Source of the DNA: Gemmatimonadota bacterium
GTDB lineage: Bacteria > Gemmatimonadota > Gemmatimonadetes > Longimicrobiales > UBA6960
Length of the DNA: 9,863 nt
Reading direction: 5' to 3'
Assembly (NCBI GenBank): GCA_019347995.1
Contig: JAHWKH010000060.1
Location: 1 to 9,863 of the forward strand
Part shown: piece after piece, positions 1 to 6,714 of the stretch
Layout: every line of letters begins with the position of its first letter
How positions within the stretch are numbered: the first letter of the stretch is position 1
The notes under the pieces: generated by a model
Database searches by the model: none
Told to the model about the DNA's origin: nothing
Seen by the model: the letters and a program-made list of their open reading frames with translations, nothing else
Made by a program: the position numbers and the translations under genes

Positions 1-507
1 CCTCTGACGCTCACCTGCCTGGCGCGGCGCATCGTGGAGGGGCGTGGCGAGGACTGGCTCTCGTTCCCCCGCCGCGCCCTGTTCGACCGCATCGGGATCC
101 GGGACGCCGTGCTGGAGACCGACCGCTTCGGCAACTGCATCATCACCGGCTACGAATGCTTGAGCGCGTACGACTGGATGCGCTTCGGCCTCCTGCACCT
201 GTGGGACGGGGTCTGGGAGGGCGAGCGGATCCTGCCGGAGGGCTGGGTCGACTTCGTGAGCACCCCCACGGGCTCCGATCCCGGCCGGAACTACGGCGGC
301 CTCTTCTGGGTGAACGCCGGCGGCGCCTTGCCCGATGTTCCCCGTGATGCCTACTGGCCGGCGGGCTTCATGGGCCAGAACACGGTCATCGTTCCCTCCC
401 TGGACCTCGTGGTCGTACGGCTGGGGCCCAGCCCCGGGGGCGCCGACCGCTATCTGAACGACGTCGTCGCCGGCGTGGTGGAAGCGCTGGGCCTGGCGTC
501 CGGCTGA
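1..507 (+). CDS. Serine hydrolase of the beta-lactamase / penicillin-binding-protein fold, 3' part only
   Basis: The frame is open from base 1, so the gene starts outside the window; 168 C-terminal residues are visible before the TGA. The stretch resembles the C-terminal half of class C beta-lactamase-related hydrolases (6-aminohexanoate-dimer hydrolase / esterase type). It has an LFDRIGI-like helix followed by VLETDRFGN, the block [15 protein letters not shown], then [10 protein letters not shown], the glycine-rich strand [11 protein letters not shown], and the terminal strands [14 protein letters not shown]. The catalytic Ser-x-x-Lys and Tyr motifs lie upstream and cannot be checked. The third active-site motif, usually H-x-G in relatives, appears as GFMGQ (361-375), with Phe (367-369) where His is common. 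Substrate cannot be inferred. The gene converges on the ArsR-like gene, whose open frame overlaps its last 58 nt. Confidence 0.85.
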   Translation, partial: PLTLTCLARRIVEGRGEDWLSFPRRALFDRIGIRDAVLETDRFGNCIITGYECLSAYDWMRFGLLHLWDGVWEGERILPEGWVDFVSTPTGSDPGRNYGGLFWVNAGGALPDVPRDAYWPAGFMGQNTVIVPSLDLVVVRLGPSPGGADRYLNDVVAGVVEALGLASG

Positions 508-974
508 GGACGCCGGCCCGTCAGCGGGCGGACGTCGAGCCGTTCGAAGCGGCTCTCCAGCATCCGCTGGTACGCCGCGACCCACTCCGCCTCCGCCTCC
601 AGGCGGGACGGGCCCAGCCTGCACGTCCGTACCCGCCCCACCTTCCCCGTCGTCACCAGCCTCGCCTGCTCCTGCACACCCACGTGCTTGCGGATCCCCG
701 TGAGCGTCATGTCGAAGTCCGTCGCGAGATCGCTGATGGAGGCGACGCCCCTGCCGAGACGCTCGAGAATGCCGCGTCGCGTGGCATCGGCGAGGGCAGC
801 CTCTTCCCGCGTGGCTCTCGAGGGCGCAGTGTACGCCCTGCACGTTGCAGAAGCTTCGAGACCACGGCTGCGCGAGATGCGGAAGAGCCCCTGGCAAAGG
901 CAGAGCTCGCGCGAGCCGTTCGCACATTCGCACGTTCGCAAGGGAGGGTGCCGTGTCGACGGAGCGCGTCGCAC
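450..974 (-). CDS. ArsR/SmtB-family winged-helix regulator, start unresolved, possibly frameshifted
   Basis: Residues about 61-147 of this frame (bases about 794-534) match a small winged-helix repressor. [16 protein letters not shown] is the hallmark first helix. [20 protein letters not shown] is the helix-turn-helix. [15 protein letters not shown] is the wing, and [18 protein letters not shown] is the C-terminal helix. No metal-binding Cys cluster is seen, so it belongs with the SRPBCC-linked type rather than metal sensors. The only in-frame starts upstream are GTG 974, inside the SDR gene, and TTG 941, inside a tandem repeat; neither has a Shine-Dalgarno. A GTG at 843 in another frame gives a family-like [10 protein letters not shown] and would need a one-base shift to join the domain. 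After residue 147 the tail is low-complexity and overlaps the neighbouring hydrolase; a shifted frame would stop at 521-523. It is either a working regulator with sequence errors or a decaying gene. Divergent placement suggests control of the SDR gene. Confidence 0.65.
   Translation of the reverse strand: MRRAPSTRHPPLRTCECANGSRELCLCQGLFRISRSRGLEASATCRAYTAPSRATREEAALADATRRGILERLGRGVASISDLATDFDMTLTGIRKHVGVQEQARLVTTGKVGRVRTCRLGPSRLEAEAEWVAAYQRMLESRFERLDVRPLTGRRPQPDARPSASTTPATTSFR
509..536. terminator. Possible hairpin terminator after the serine hydrolase
   Basis: Two bases after the hydrolase stop lies an imperfect inverted repeat. The inner stem is GCCCG (516-520) with CGGGC (525-529) around a TCAG loop. 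The outer stem is GACG (509-512) with CGTC (533-536), separated from the inner one by mismatches. It sits between two convergent genes, where a bidirectional terminator is expected. There is no T-tract, and GC-rich DNA gives many such repeats by chance. Confidence 0.3.
919..942. repeat. Three tandem octamers, candidate operator of the ArsR/SDR divergon
   Basis: Three adjacent 8-base units read TTCGCACA (919-926), TTCGCACG (927-934) and TTCGCAAG (935-942). They lie in the gap between the divergent ArsR-like and SDR genes. The last unit runs into the purine-rich ribosome-binding site AAGGGAGGG (940-948) of the SDR gene. Such spacing would let a bound repressor block transcription or ribosome access. 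Its role as an operator is inferred from position only. Confidence 0.5.
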
Positions 975-1747
975 TCGTGACGGGAGCGGCCCGGGGGATC
1001 GGTGCCGCCGTGGCCCGGCGGCTTTCCCGCGACGGCACGACGGTCCTCCTGACCGACATCCGCGACGCCGAGGGCGAGAGGACGGCCGCAGACATCGGGG
1101 GTCGGGCCGAATACGAGCGGCTGGACGTCCGGCGGGAAGCCGATTGGGTCCGGGTGTGCGAGCGTCTGCTCGACCGCCACGGCCGCCTGGACGTGCTCGT
1201 GAACAACGCCGGGATCACCGGCTTCGAGAACGGCCCGGCGCCCCACGACCCGGAAAACGCCGCCCTCGAGGACTGGCAGAGCGTTCATCGGACCAACCTG
1301 GACGGCGTGTTCCTGGGCTGTAAGCACGGGATCCGGACCATGCGCCGTCGCGGCGCGGGCTCGATCATCAACATCTCGTCGCGGTCGGGCCTCGTCGGGA
1401 TTCCCGGTGCCGCAGCGTACGCTTCGAGCAAGGCGGCGGTGCGCAACCACACCAAGACCGTGGCGCTCTACTGTGCGGCCGAGGGTCTCGCGGTCCGGTG
1501 CAACGCGGTCTTCCCGGCGGCGATCCTCACCCCCATGTGGGACGCCATGCTCGGAGAGGGATCGGAGCGTGAGGCGCGGATGCAGGAGCTCGTGCGCGAC
1601 GTGCCCCTGAAGAGGTTCGGCACCGCCGACGAGGTGGCGGCGGTCGTCGCCTATCTCGCGTCGGACGACGCGGCGTACACCACGGGCGCCGAGCTCGTCA
1701 TCGACGGCGGGCTCCTGGCCGGAGCCCCCTCTGCGCCGGAGCGCTGA
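953..1747 (+). CDS. Short-chain dehydrogenase/reductase (classical SDR)
   Basis: A cytoplasmic NAD(P)(H)-dependent oxidoreductase of 264 residues, the usual classical SDR length. The cofactor loop is TGAARGIG (10-17). Asp35 at the end of the second strand (VLLTDI) favours NAD(H). NNAG is at 84-87. The catalytic tetrad is Asn115, Ser143, Tyr156 and Lys160 (YASSK). The usual PG-x-I-x-TP motif is FPAAILTPM (188-195), a variant I associate with one bacterial SDR subfamily. The C-terminus [14 protein letters not shown] is standard. The GTG start at 953 is chosen because AGGGAGG ends five bases before it and [11 protein letters not shown] places the glycine motif at the normal distance. Substrate is unknown; an alcohol or hydroxy-acid is the generic expectation. 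It diverges from the ArsR-like regulator and is probably monocistronic, with 78 nt to the next gene. Confidence 0.92.
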   Translation: MSTERVALVTGAARGIGAAVARRLSRDGTTVLLTDIRDAEGERTAADIGGRAEYERLDVRREADWVRVCERLLDRHGRLDVLVNNAGITGFENGPAPHDPENAALEDWQSVHRTNLDGVFLGCKHGIRTMRRRGAGSIINISSRSGLVGIPGAAAYASSKAAVRNHTKTVALYCAAEGLAVRCNAVFPAAILTPMWDAMLGEGSEREARMQELVRDVPLKRFGTADEVAAVVAYLASDDAAYTTGAELVIDGGLLAGAPSAPER

Positions 1748-1825
1748 GGCCGAACCCCGGCGGAACGGCTGTTGCTCCGAAACCTCGGCTGAACGTTGGT
1801 CCGACGCTCCCGACCGGAGGCTCCC

Positions 1826-2596
1826 ATGCAGCGCCTGTGCCTCTCGATCCTGCTGCTGACGCCGGCCCTCGCCTGTTCTCAGCCGGACCCCGCGCCGCTT
1901 CGTGGCGTGGAGACGCTCGGGACCGCCACGCCCGACTCCACCAGCGTCGATTCCTCGCGGCTGGCGGAGCTCCGCCACGAGATGGTGCGTCGCCAGATCG
2001 CCCGTCGGGGAATCCGCGACACGGCGGTCCTGCGCGCCATGCGCGAGGTGCCTCGCCACCTCTTCGTCCCGAACGCGCCCGCGACCGCCGCCTACGGCGA
2101 CGGAGCGCTCCCCATCGGGCACGGCCAGACGATCTCCCAGCCCTACATCGTGGCCTTCATGGCGGAGGCGGCGGAGATCGGACCCGGTGAGCGGGTGCTG
2201 GAGATCGGCACCGGGTCGGGGTATGGCGCGGCCGTGCTGGCGGAGCTGGCCGGCGAGGTGTACACGATCGAGATCGTCCCGGAGCTGGCGCAGCAGGCGC
2301 GGGACGCGCTGCGCCGGGCGGGATACGACGACGTGCACGTGCGGACCGGGAACGGCTGGCTGGGCTGGCCGGAGCACGCTCCCTACGACGCCGTCGTCGT
2401 CACGGCGGCACCGGACCAGGTGCCGGATGCGCTGGTCGAGCAGCTCGCCATGGACGGGATGCTGGTCGTTCCGGTAGGCGAGTGGTTCCAGACCCTTCGC
2501 GTTCTGCGGAAGACGGACGGGGGGCTGCGCGAGGAGGCCTCGCTGTCGGTTCGGTTCGTGCCCATGGTGGCCGAGCCGCCCGACACGGGGCGTTGA
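1826..2596 (+). CDS. pcm: Protein-L-isoaspartate O-methyltransferase family protein with N-terminal export signal
   Basis: PCMT transfers a methyl group from SAM to isoaspartyl (or D-aspartyl) residues so that damaged proteins can reset. The 256-residue product has the family blocks in order: VPRHLFVP (75-82), LPIGHGQTISQPY (95-107), SAM motif I VLEIGTGSGY (124-133), acidic motif YTIEI (146-150), GNGWLGWP (175-182), DAVVVTAAP (188-196) and LVVPVGEW. Unlike cytoplasmic Pcm, it begins with a hydrophobic signal, SILLLTPALAC, followed by a 30-residue Pro/Ser/Thr-rich linker. Cys17 could be lipidated, but the lipobox ALAC is imperfect, and A-L-A could also be a signal peptidase I site. ATG 1826 is chosen because CCGGAGG (1814-1820) lies five bases upstream; a TTG at 1796 is in frame but has no such site. 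The stop overlaps the next gene by 4 nt. Enzyme activity outside the cytoplasm is unproven because SAM is cytoplasmic. Confidence 0.9.
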   Translation: MQRLCLSILLLTPALACSQPDPAPLRGVETLGTATPDSTSVDSSRLAELRHEMVRRQIARRGIRDTAVLRAMREVPRHLFVPNAPATAAYGDGALPIGHGQTISQPYIVAFMAEAAEIGPGERVLEIGTGSGYGAAVLAELAGEVYTIEIVPELAQQARDALRRAGYDDVHVRTGNGWLGWPEHAPYDAVVVTAAPDQVPDALVEQLAMDGMLVVPVGEWFQTLRVLRKTDGGLREEASLSVRFVPMVAEPPDTGR

Positions 2597-3978
2597 GTCC
2601 CGATCCGCCGCTCCGCCGCCGCCTCGGAACGCTCGACGGGGCGGCGGTCGTCGTCACCAACGTGGTGGGGACGGGGATCTTCCTGACCCCCGCCTTCATC
2701 GCGCAGCGGGTGCCCGGGGCGCTGCCGTTCCTCGCCCTCTGGCTCCTGGGCGGCCTCCTGGCCGTCATCGGTGCCCTCTCCTACGCCGAGCTGGCCGCCA
2801 TGCGTCCCCGCGCCGGCGGCGAGTACGTCTACATCCGGGAGGCCTTCGGTCCACTGGCGGGCTTCCTCTCGGGGTGGACCTCGCTGGTGGCCGGCTTCTC
2901 CGGGGCCATCGCGGCGGCGGCGGTGGGCTTCGCCATCTACCTGGACCGCCTCGTTCCCGGCGCGGGATCGCACCGGACCCTGGTGGAGGTGCCGGCGGGG
3001 GTCGCGGGGCTGGGGATCACGGTGACGCCCCGGGCGCTCGTGGCGGTGGCGCTCATCGGTCTCTTCACGCTGGTCCACGGCCGGGGACTGGCTCCTGGAC
3101 GTCTGGCGCAGCAGGCGCTGGCGTGGCTCACGGTGGGGACCGTCCTGGCGCTGGTGGTCCTCGGCTTCCTGGCGGCCGGGGGTGGAGGAGTCACCGTGCC
3201 GGCCACCGCGGGGCCCGCCACGCCGGGGACCGGCGGACCCTTCGTCGCCCTCGTGCTGGTGATGTTCACGTACGCCGGCTGGAACGCGGCCACCTACGTC
3301 GCCGGCGAGGTCCGGGAGCCCGGGCGCACGCTGCCCCGGGCGCTCCTCCTGGGCACGGGCGTCGTGATCCTGCTCTACCTGGCGCTGAACCTCCTGTACG
3401 TCCGGGTCCTCGGGATGGCGGGAATCGCGGAGGCGGAGGCCACCGGCGACCGGATGGTCGAGGTCCTCTGGGGCTCGGCCGGGACGCGGCTCTTCACGCC
3501 CCTGATCCTCCTGGTGCTGGCGAGCAGCGTGAGCGCCATGGTGATGACCGGGCCGAGGGTCTACTACGCCATGGCGCGGGACCGCTGCCTGCCGGCGGCG
3601 TTCGCCCGGGTTCCCGGGAGCGGGGTCCCCACCTTCAGCATCGGGGTCCAGGCCGCCTGGAGCGCCGTCCTGGTCCTGACGGGCGGGTTCGAGGCGCTCC
3701 TCACCTACACCGGCTTCGCCGTCGTGCTCTTCGCCGGTCTGGCCGTGGCGGCGCTGTTCGCCCTCCGCAGGAAGAAGCCCGGGGTGCACCGCCCGTTCCT
3801 GGCCTGGGGCTACCCGCTGGCGCCCGCACTCTTCATCGCCGCCAGCGGGGCCATGGTGATCCAGTCCGTGCTGCGCGCGCCCGGCCCTTCGCTGGCCGGC
3901 GTCGCGCTGATGACGGCGGGCGTGCCCGTCTTCTGGTGGATGACGCGGCGGCAGGAGGGCGGGAGTGTGCGGGGGTAG
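2593..3978 (+). CDS. APC-superfamily amino-acid permease
   Basis: An inner-membrane amino-acid transporter of 461 residues with about 12 hydrophobic segments, the normal APC length and topology. Near the N-terminus, GTGIF (26-30) is the unwound first-helix substrate-binding motif. RPRAGGEYVYIREAFG (71-86) is the conserved loop after helix 2, and GWNAATYVAGEVREPGRTLP is the helix 6 region typical of APC/LAT-like exchangers. The product ends in a short basic tail. TTG 2593 is taken as start because it forms a TTGA overlap with the PCMT stop (translational coupling) and gives DPPLRRRLGTLDGAAVVV just before helix 1. A GTG at 2482 is in frame but would lie deep inside the PCMT gene. The sequence does not give the substrate. 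The partner PCMT and the facing N-acyl-D-amino-acid deacylase make an amino acid, perhaps a D- or modified one, the natural guess. Confidence 0.88.
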   Translation: MSPDPPLRRRLGTLDGAAVVVTNVVGTGIFLTPAFIAQRVPGALPFLALWLLGGLLAVIGALSYAELAAMRPRAGGEYVYIREAFGPLAGFLSGWTSLVAGFSGAIAAAAVGFAIYLDRLVPGAGSHRTLVEVPAGVAGLGITVTPRALVAVALIGLFTLVHGRGLAPGRLAQQALAWLTVGTVLALVVLGFLAAGGGGVTVPATAGPATPGTGGPFVALVLVMFTYAGWNAATYVAGEVREPGRTLPRALLLGTGVVILLYLALNLLYVRVLGMAGIAEAEATGDRMVEVLWGSAGTRLFTPLILLVLASSVSAMVMTGPRVYYAMARDRCLPAAFARVPGSGVPTFSIGVQAAWSAVLVLTGGFEALLTYTGFAVVLFAGLAVAALFALRRKKPGVHRPFLAWGYPLAPALFIAASGAMVIQSVLRAPGPSLAGVALMTAGVPVFWWMTRRQEGGSVRG

Positions 3979-5725
3979 ATCCGGGCCGCCTCCATGTCCG
4001 ATCCGAGCCACGGCGCGGGAGATCGGCTACGGCGGTGGGCGCTACGCATGCGGCGACGCAGATGTTCGAGCGCGTGCTCGGCGTGGAGCGGCTACCTGCA
4101 CCGTCCCGATGCGCCCGCGCCGGCCCCCGGATCACCCGCCCCGGCTTCTCCCCCGTGAGCGAGGCGTCGCGGATCACGGGGACGCCGTTCACCACCACGT
4201 GGATGATGCCGACCGGGTACTGGTGGGGATCGGTGAAGGTGGCCCGGTCGCGCACCCGGGCAGGGTCGAAGACCGTGAGGTCGGCGTAGGCCCCCTCGGC
4301 CACGCGGCCGCGTTCGTGCTGTCCGATGTGGTCGGCGGGGAGCGACGTCATCTTCCGCACCGCCTCCTCCAGCGAGAGGACGCCCTCCTCCCGCACGTAG
4401 TGGCCCAGGATGCGCGGGAAGGCGCCGTAGCTCCGGGGGTGGGGGAAGCCCTGGCCGTAGCCCAGCGGGTCGCCGTCCGTCTCGAACATGCCCCATGGGT
4501 GGCGCATGATCCGTCGCACGTCCGCGTCGTCCATGGCGTGGTAGATGGCGCTGAAGCCCCCGCGGGTGGCCAGCTCCATCACCAGCGTGATGCCCGACTC
4601 GACGTCGTTGGCCATGCCCCGGTCCTCCGCCAGGTCGCTCAGCCGCTCGCCGTCGTAGGCCGGCAGCGAGGGGACGGTCCGGAACTGGATGCGGGAGAGG
4701 TCGTCGCCCGTCCAGACCATGCGCCACTCCTCGCGCATCTCCCGCCGCATCCGCGCGCGGAGCGTCGGGTCGGCGAGCCGGGCCTCCAGTGAGTCCTGGC
4801 CGCCGGCCAGGGCCCACTCGGGGAAGAGGACGGACCAGCCCGTGCTCGCCGCCGTGTAGGGGTACTGGTCGTGCTTCACGTCGAGCCCCGCGGCGCGCGC
4901 CGAGTCCACCAGCGCCAGGGAGCGCTCGCTCCATCCCCACTGGCCGGGACCGAACGCCTTGTGGTGCTGGATCTGGGCGGGGATGCGGGCCTCGTCGGCG
5001 ATGCGGACGAGCTCGCGCACCGAGTCCAGAAGCCCCGTGGCTTCGTTCCTCATGTGCGACGTGTAGATGCCGCCGTGGGCGGCCGCGACCTTCGCCAGCT
5101 CGACGATCTCTTCGGTGTCGGCGTAGTAGGCGGGCACGTACTGGAGCCCCGTGGAGAGGCCCAGCGCCCCGTCCCGCATCGCCTCGGCCACGAGCGCCTT
5201 CATGGCCTCGAGCTCGGCGGGCGTGGGCGCCCGGTCGTCGAGCCCGAGCACCCGGCGGCGGATCCAGGAGTGGCCCGCGAAGAACCCCACGTTGGGCGCC
5301 ATTCGGATGGAGTCCATGTAGGCGGCGAGCGGGTAGGGTTGGTCCTGGGAGTGCTCGCTCGCCATGAGGGTGGTGATCCCCTGGCGGATGAAGTTCTCGA
5401 GCAGCGGCCGGTCGTCGATGGACGTCTGAATGTGGGCGTGGTTGTCGATGAAGCCGGGCGCCACGACGAGCCCCTCGGCGTCCAGCACCCGGGCGGCCGA
5501 GTCCGCCGCGATGGTGGCGCCGCGCGCGATCCGCACGATGCGGTCGCCGCGCAGGGCCACGTCGGCTCGGTAGCGGGGGGCGCCGGTGCCGTCCACCACC
5601 GTGCCGCCGGTGACGAGGAGGTCGTAGGGAGGGGGCGTCTGCGCGCCGGTGGGCGAGGGGACGCCGAGGACCAGGGCGGTGGCCAGACTCGCGAGGCAGC
5701 GGCGGAGGAGCGGCGGGGTCGTCAT
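3833..5725 (-). CDS. Secreted N-acyl-D-amino-acid deacylase (amidohydrolase superfamily) with run-on C-terminus
   Basis: These enzymes hydrolyse N-acyl-D-amino acids to a D-amino acid and a carboxylate in a metal-dependent TIM barrel. The signal peptide (1-29, ending PTGAQ) predicts export. The domain starts at YDLLVTGGTVVDGTG (34-48). Metal ligands are His96 and His98 (GFIDNHAHIQ), His224 (YTSHMRNE) and His254 (QIQHHKAFG); the last two have the 30-residue spacing of the Alcaligenes enzyme. Asp417 (FETDGDP) matches the catalytic Asp. The bridging position that is Cys in the Alcaligenes enzyme is likely Glu124 or His125 (ASEHSQD). The C-terminal beta-sandwich ADLTVFDPARV and VNGVPVIRD is complete. 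The domain should end near residue 540, after PGRVIRGPAR. The frame instead continues about 90 Arg/Pro/Ser-rich residues and overlaps the permease by 146 nt. A one-base shift would meet a TAG at 4092-4094. ATG 5725 has a weak GAGGCG upstream. Confidence 0.88.
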   Translation of the reverse strand: MTTPPLLRRCLASLATALVLGVPSPTGAQTPPPYDLLVTGGTVVDGTGAPRYRADVALRGDRIVRIARGATIAADSAARVLDAEGLVVAPGFIDNHAHIQTSIDDRPLLENFIRQGITTLMASEHSQDQPYPLAAYMDSIRMAPNVGFFAGHSWIRRRVLGLDDRAPTPAELEAMKALVAEAMRDGALGLSTGLQYVPAYYADTEEIVELAKVAAAHGGIYTSHMRNEATGLLDSVRELVRIADEARIPAQIQHHKAFGPGQWGWSERSLALVDSARAAGLDVKHDQYPYTAASTGWSVLFPEWALAGGQDSLEARLADPTLRARMRREMREEWRMVWTGDDLSRIQFRTVPSLPAYDGERLSDLAEDRGMANDVESGITLVMELATRGGFSAIYHAMDDADVRRIMRHPWGMFETDGDPLGYGQGFPHPRSYGAFPRILGHYVREEGVLSLEEAVRKMTSLPADHIGQHERGRVAEGAYADLTVFDPARVRDRATFTDPHQYPVGIIHVVVNGVPVIRDASLTGEKPGRVIRGPARAHRDGAGSRSTPSTRSNICVAACVAPTAVADLPRRGSDRTWRRPGSTPAHSRPPAAASSTRRRARPPSSARRRPAKGRARAARTGSPWPRWRR

Positions 5726-5860
5726 GGGGCGCCTCGGGGCGGAGAGGGCCGATGGGCGGGGCGTCCACGTTTCTCCGTCGGGGCCGCGCGCGCAAGCGCA
5801 ACCCTGTCCGGCGGGCCCGGGTACCGGCGTCCGAGCCCGCTCCCTCCTCCCGGAGACGCC
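5726..5860. promoter_or_regulatory. Divergent intergenic region between deacylase and methyltransferase
   Basis: This 135-nt gap separates the start of the deacylase (-) from that of the methyltransferase (+), so it should carry promoters for both. I see no clear -35/-10 boxes. It contains a CCGG-GTA-CCGG element (5817-5827). CGGAG (5851-5855) serves the GTG at 5861. Confidence 0.4.
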
Positions 5861-6517
5861 GTGCGCGAGAAATCGTCACGCCCGCAGAAGGCCGGCCCAC
5901 GCGCGCGCTGGGACGCTCGCTACCGCGAGGGCGACTGGGCCGACGTCCACGAGCCGGCCGAGGTCCTGCTGCGGGCCCAGCCATGGCTGCCTGCCGAGGG
6001 CCTCGCCCTGGACCTCGCCTGCGGTGCGGGGCGCAACGCCCTCTTCCTCGCCGAGCGGGGCCTGCCCGTGGTGGCCGTGGACCTCTCCATCGAAGGCCTG
6101 CGCCTGACCTCCCGCCGAGCGCGCGACCGGGGCCTTCCCGTGTGGCCGGTCCACGCCGACCTGGAGCGCTTCGCCGTCCGGACCGGCGGCTTCCAGGTCG
6201 TGGTCGACGTCCGGTTCCTGCTCCGGAGCGCGTTCGACCTCATCGTCGACGCCCTCGCGCCGGGGGGCCTCCTGGTCTTCGAGACGTTCAGCGTGGACGA
6301 GATCGACGTCCTCGGCGGCGACATCCGGCGCGAGTACGCGCTGGAGCGGGGCGAGCTCCGCCGGGCATTCCCCGATCTCGAGGTCCTCGTCCACGAGGAG
6401 GGCGTGTTCCGGCGGCCCGAGGGGGAGCGGGGGCTGGCCCGCCTGATCGCCCGGAAGCGTGGGGGCGCTGCTCCGCGCGCCCCCGCTCCGGCGCCCGCGC
6501 CCGGGGCGGGCGTCTAG
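5861..6517 (+). CDS. Class I SAM-dependent methyltransferase, TehB-like
   Basis: A 218-residue cytoplasmic methyltransferase. After a basic leader, RWDARYREGDW (16-26) is the usual opening of small TehB/UbiG-like methyltransferases. SAM motif I is ALDLACGAGRNALFLA (49-64). The acidic end of strand 2 is VVAVDLS (70-76), HADLERF (98-104) is the adenine-contact region, and LAPGGLLVFETFS (132-144) is motif III. Relatives often read F-D-x-V before VRFL; here it is FQVVVDVRFL (111-120), so one acidic residue is replaced by Gln112. GELRRAFPDLEVL (164-176) is a normal ending and is followed by an Ala/Pro-rich tail. GTG 5861 is chosen for CGGAG five bases upstream. Substrate is unknown, and tellurite resistance should not be assumed. 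Its stop TAG (6515-6517) interlocks with the stop of the minus-strand remnant (6514-6516). Confidence 0.88.
   Translation: MREKSSRPQKAGPRARWDARYREGDWADVHEPAEVLLRAQPWLPAEGLALDLACGAGRNALFLAERGLPVVAVDLSIEGLRLTSRRARDRGLPVWPVHADLERFAVRTGGFQVVVDVRFLLRSAFDLIVDALAPGGLLVFETFSVDEIDVLGGDIRREYALERGELRRAFPDLEVLVHEEGVFRRPEGERGLARLIARKRGGAAPRAPAPAPAPGAGV
6459..6486 (+). terminator. GC-rich hairpin at the 3' end of the methyltransferase gene
   Basis: A perfect 8-bp inverted repeat, GGGGGCGC (6461-6468) and GCGCCCCC (6477-6484), encloses an 8-base loop. A G-T and a G-C pair extend it to 10 bp. It lies inside the last 20 codons of the methyltransferase and encodes part of the Ala/Pro tail. There is no T-run, so it would be an atypical terminator or only a coding-sequence hairpin. 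Confidence 0.3.
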
Positions 6518-6714
6518 CCCGACGGCTCCTCGCCGGACGCGTCGGCGGAAAGGGGCGTGTCGTTCGTCGCCGCCACGGCGGAGAGCTTCCACCCCTCGTC
6601 GGTCTCGCGCCACACCGCCAGGTACTTCCCCGCGCCGCGGCGAGGATGGAAGCGTTCGAGCCTTCCCCTCATCGAGGGAGGCAGCACGCCCCTGATCGCA
6701 GCATCGTCCGCCGG
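6514..6714 (-). pseudogene. C-terminal remnant of a DUF4440 / SnoaL-like (NTF2-fold) protein
   Basis: Read on the minus strand from about 6660, the frame gives GAGKYLAVWRETDEGWKLS, then AVAATNDTPLS, then a stop at 6516-6514. The pattern GKYL-x-VWR followed by GWK and N-D-x-P is the closing pair of strands of DUF4440/SnoaL-like proteins. Further upstream the same frame reads ADDAAIRGVL, which looks like the first helix of such a protein, but only about 20 residues separate the two where roughly 80 are expected. The frame has no credible start; an internal ATG (in PPSMRGR) would leave only the last strands. I read it as a gene with an internal deletion. The match to the terminal strands is seen directly; the deletion is inference. 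Confidence 0.5.

Noticed and set aside
1748..1825. Possible terminator or regulatory RNA between SDR and PCMT
   Set aside because: Only weak imperfect repeats around ACCTCGG/CTCCGAA were seen; there is no stable stem and no T-tract.
707..2377. Long open frame on the minus strand across the SDR and PCMT genes
   Set aside because: It is antisense to two clear genes, rich in Arg/Gly/His/Asp, and has no recognisable motif. Such shadow frames are expected at this GC content.
2482..2592. Earlier GTG start for the permease
   Set aside because: It would add 37 hydrophilic, low-complexity residues inside the PCMT coding region, while TTG 2593 gives a normal N-terminus and coupling.
2383..4011. Long minus-strand frame across PCMT and permease
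   Set aside because: Composition is Gly/Arg/Pro/His/Asp-rich and hydrophilic, a mirror of the membrane protein, with no domain seen.
2874..4289. 471-codon plus-strand frame offset from the permease
   Set aside because: It is Gly/Arg/Ala-rich shadow coding in the wrong frame, while the permease frame shows membrane segments and APC motifs.
4871..5860. Upstream part of the plus frame that contains the methyltransferase
   Set aside because: It is antisense to the deacylase. The methyltransferase family begins at RWDARY, and GTG 5861 has a ribosome-binding site.
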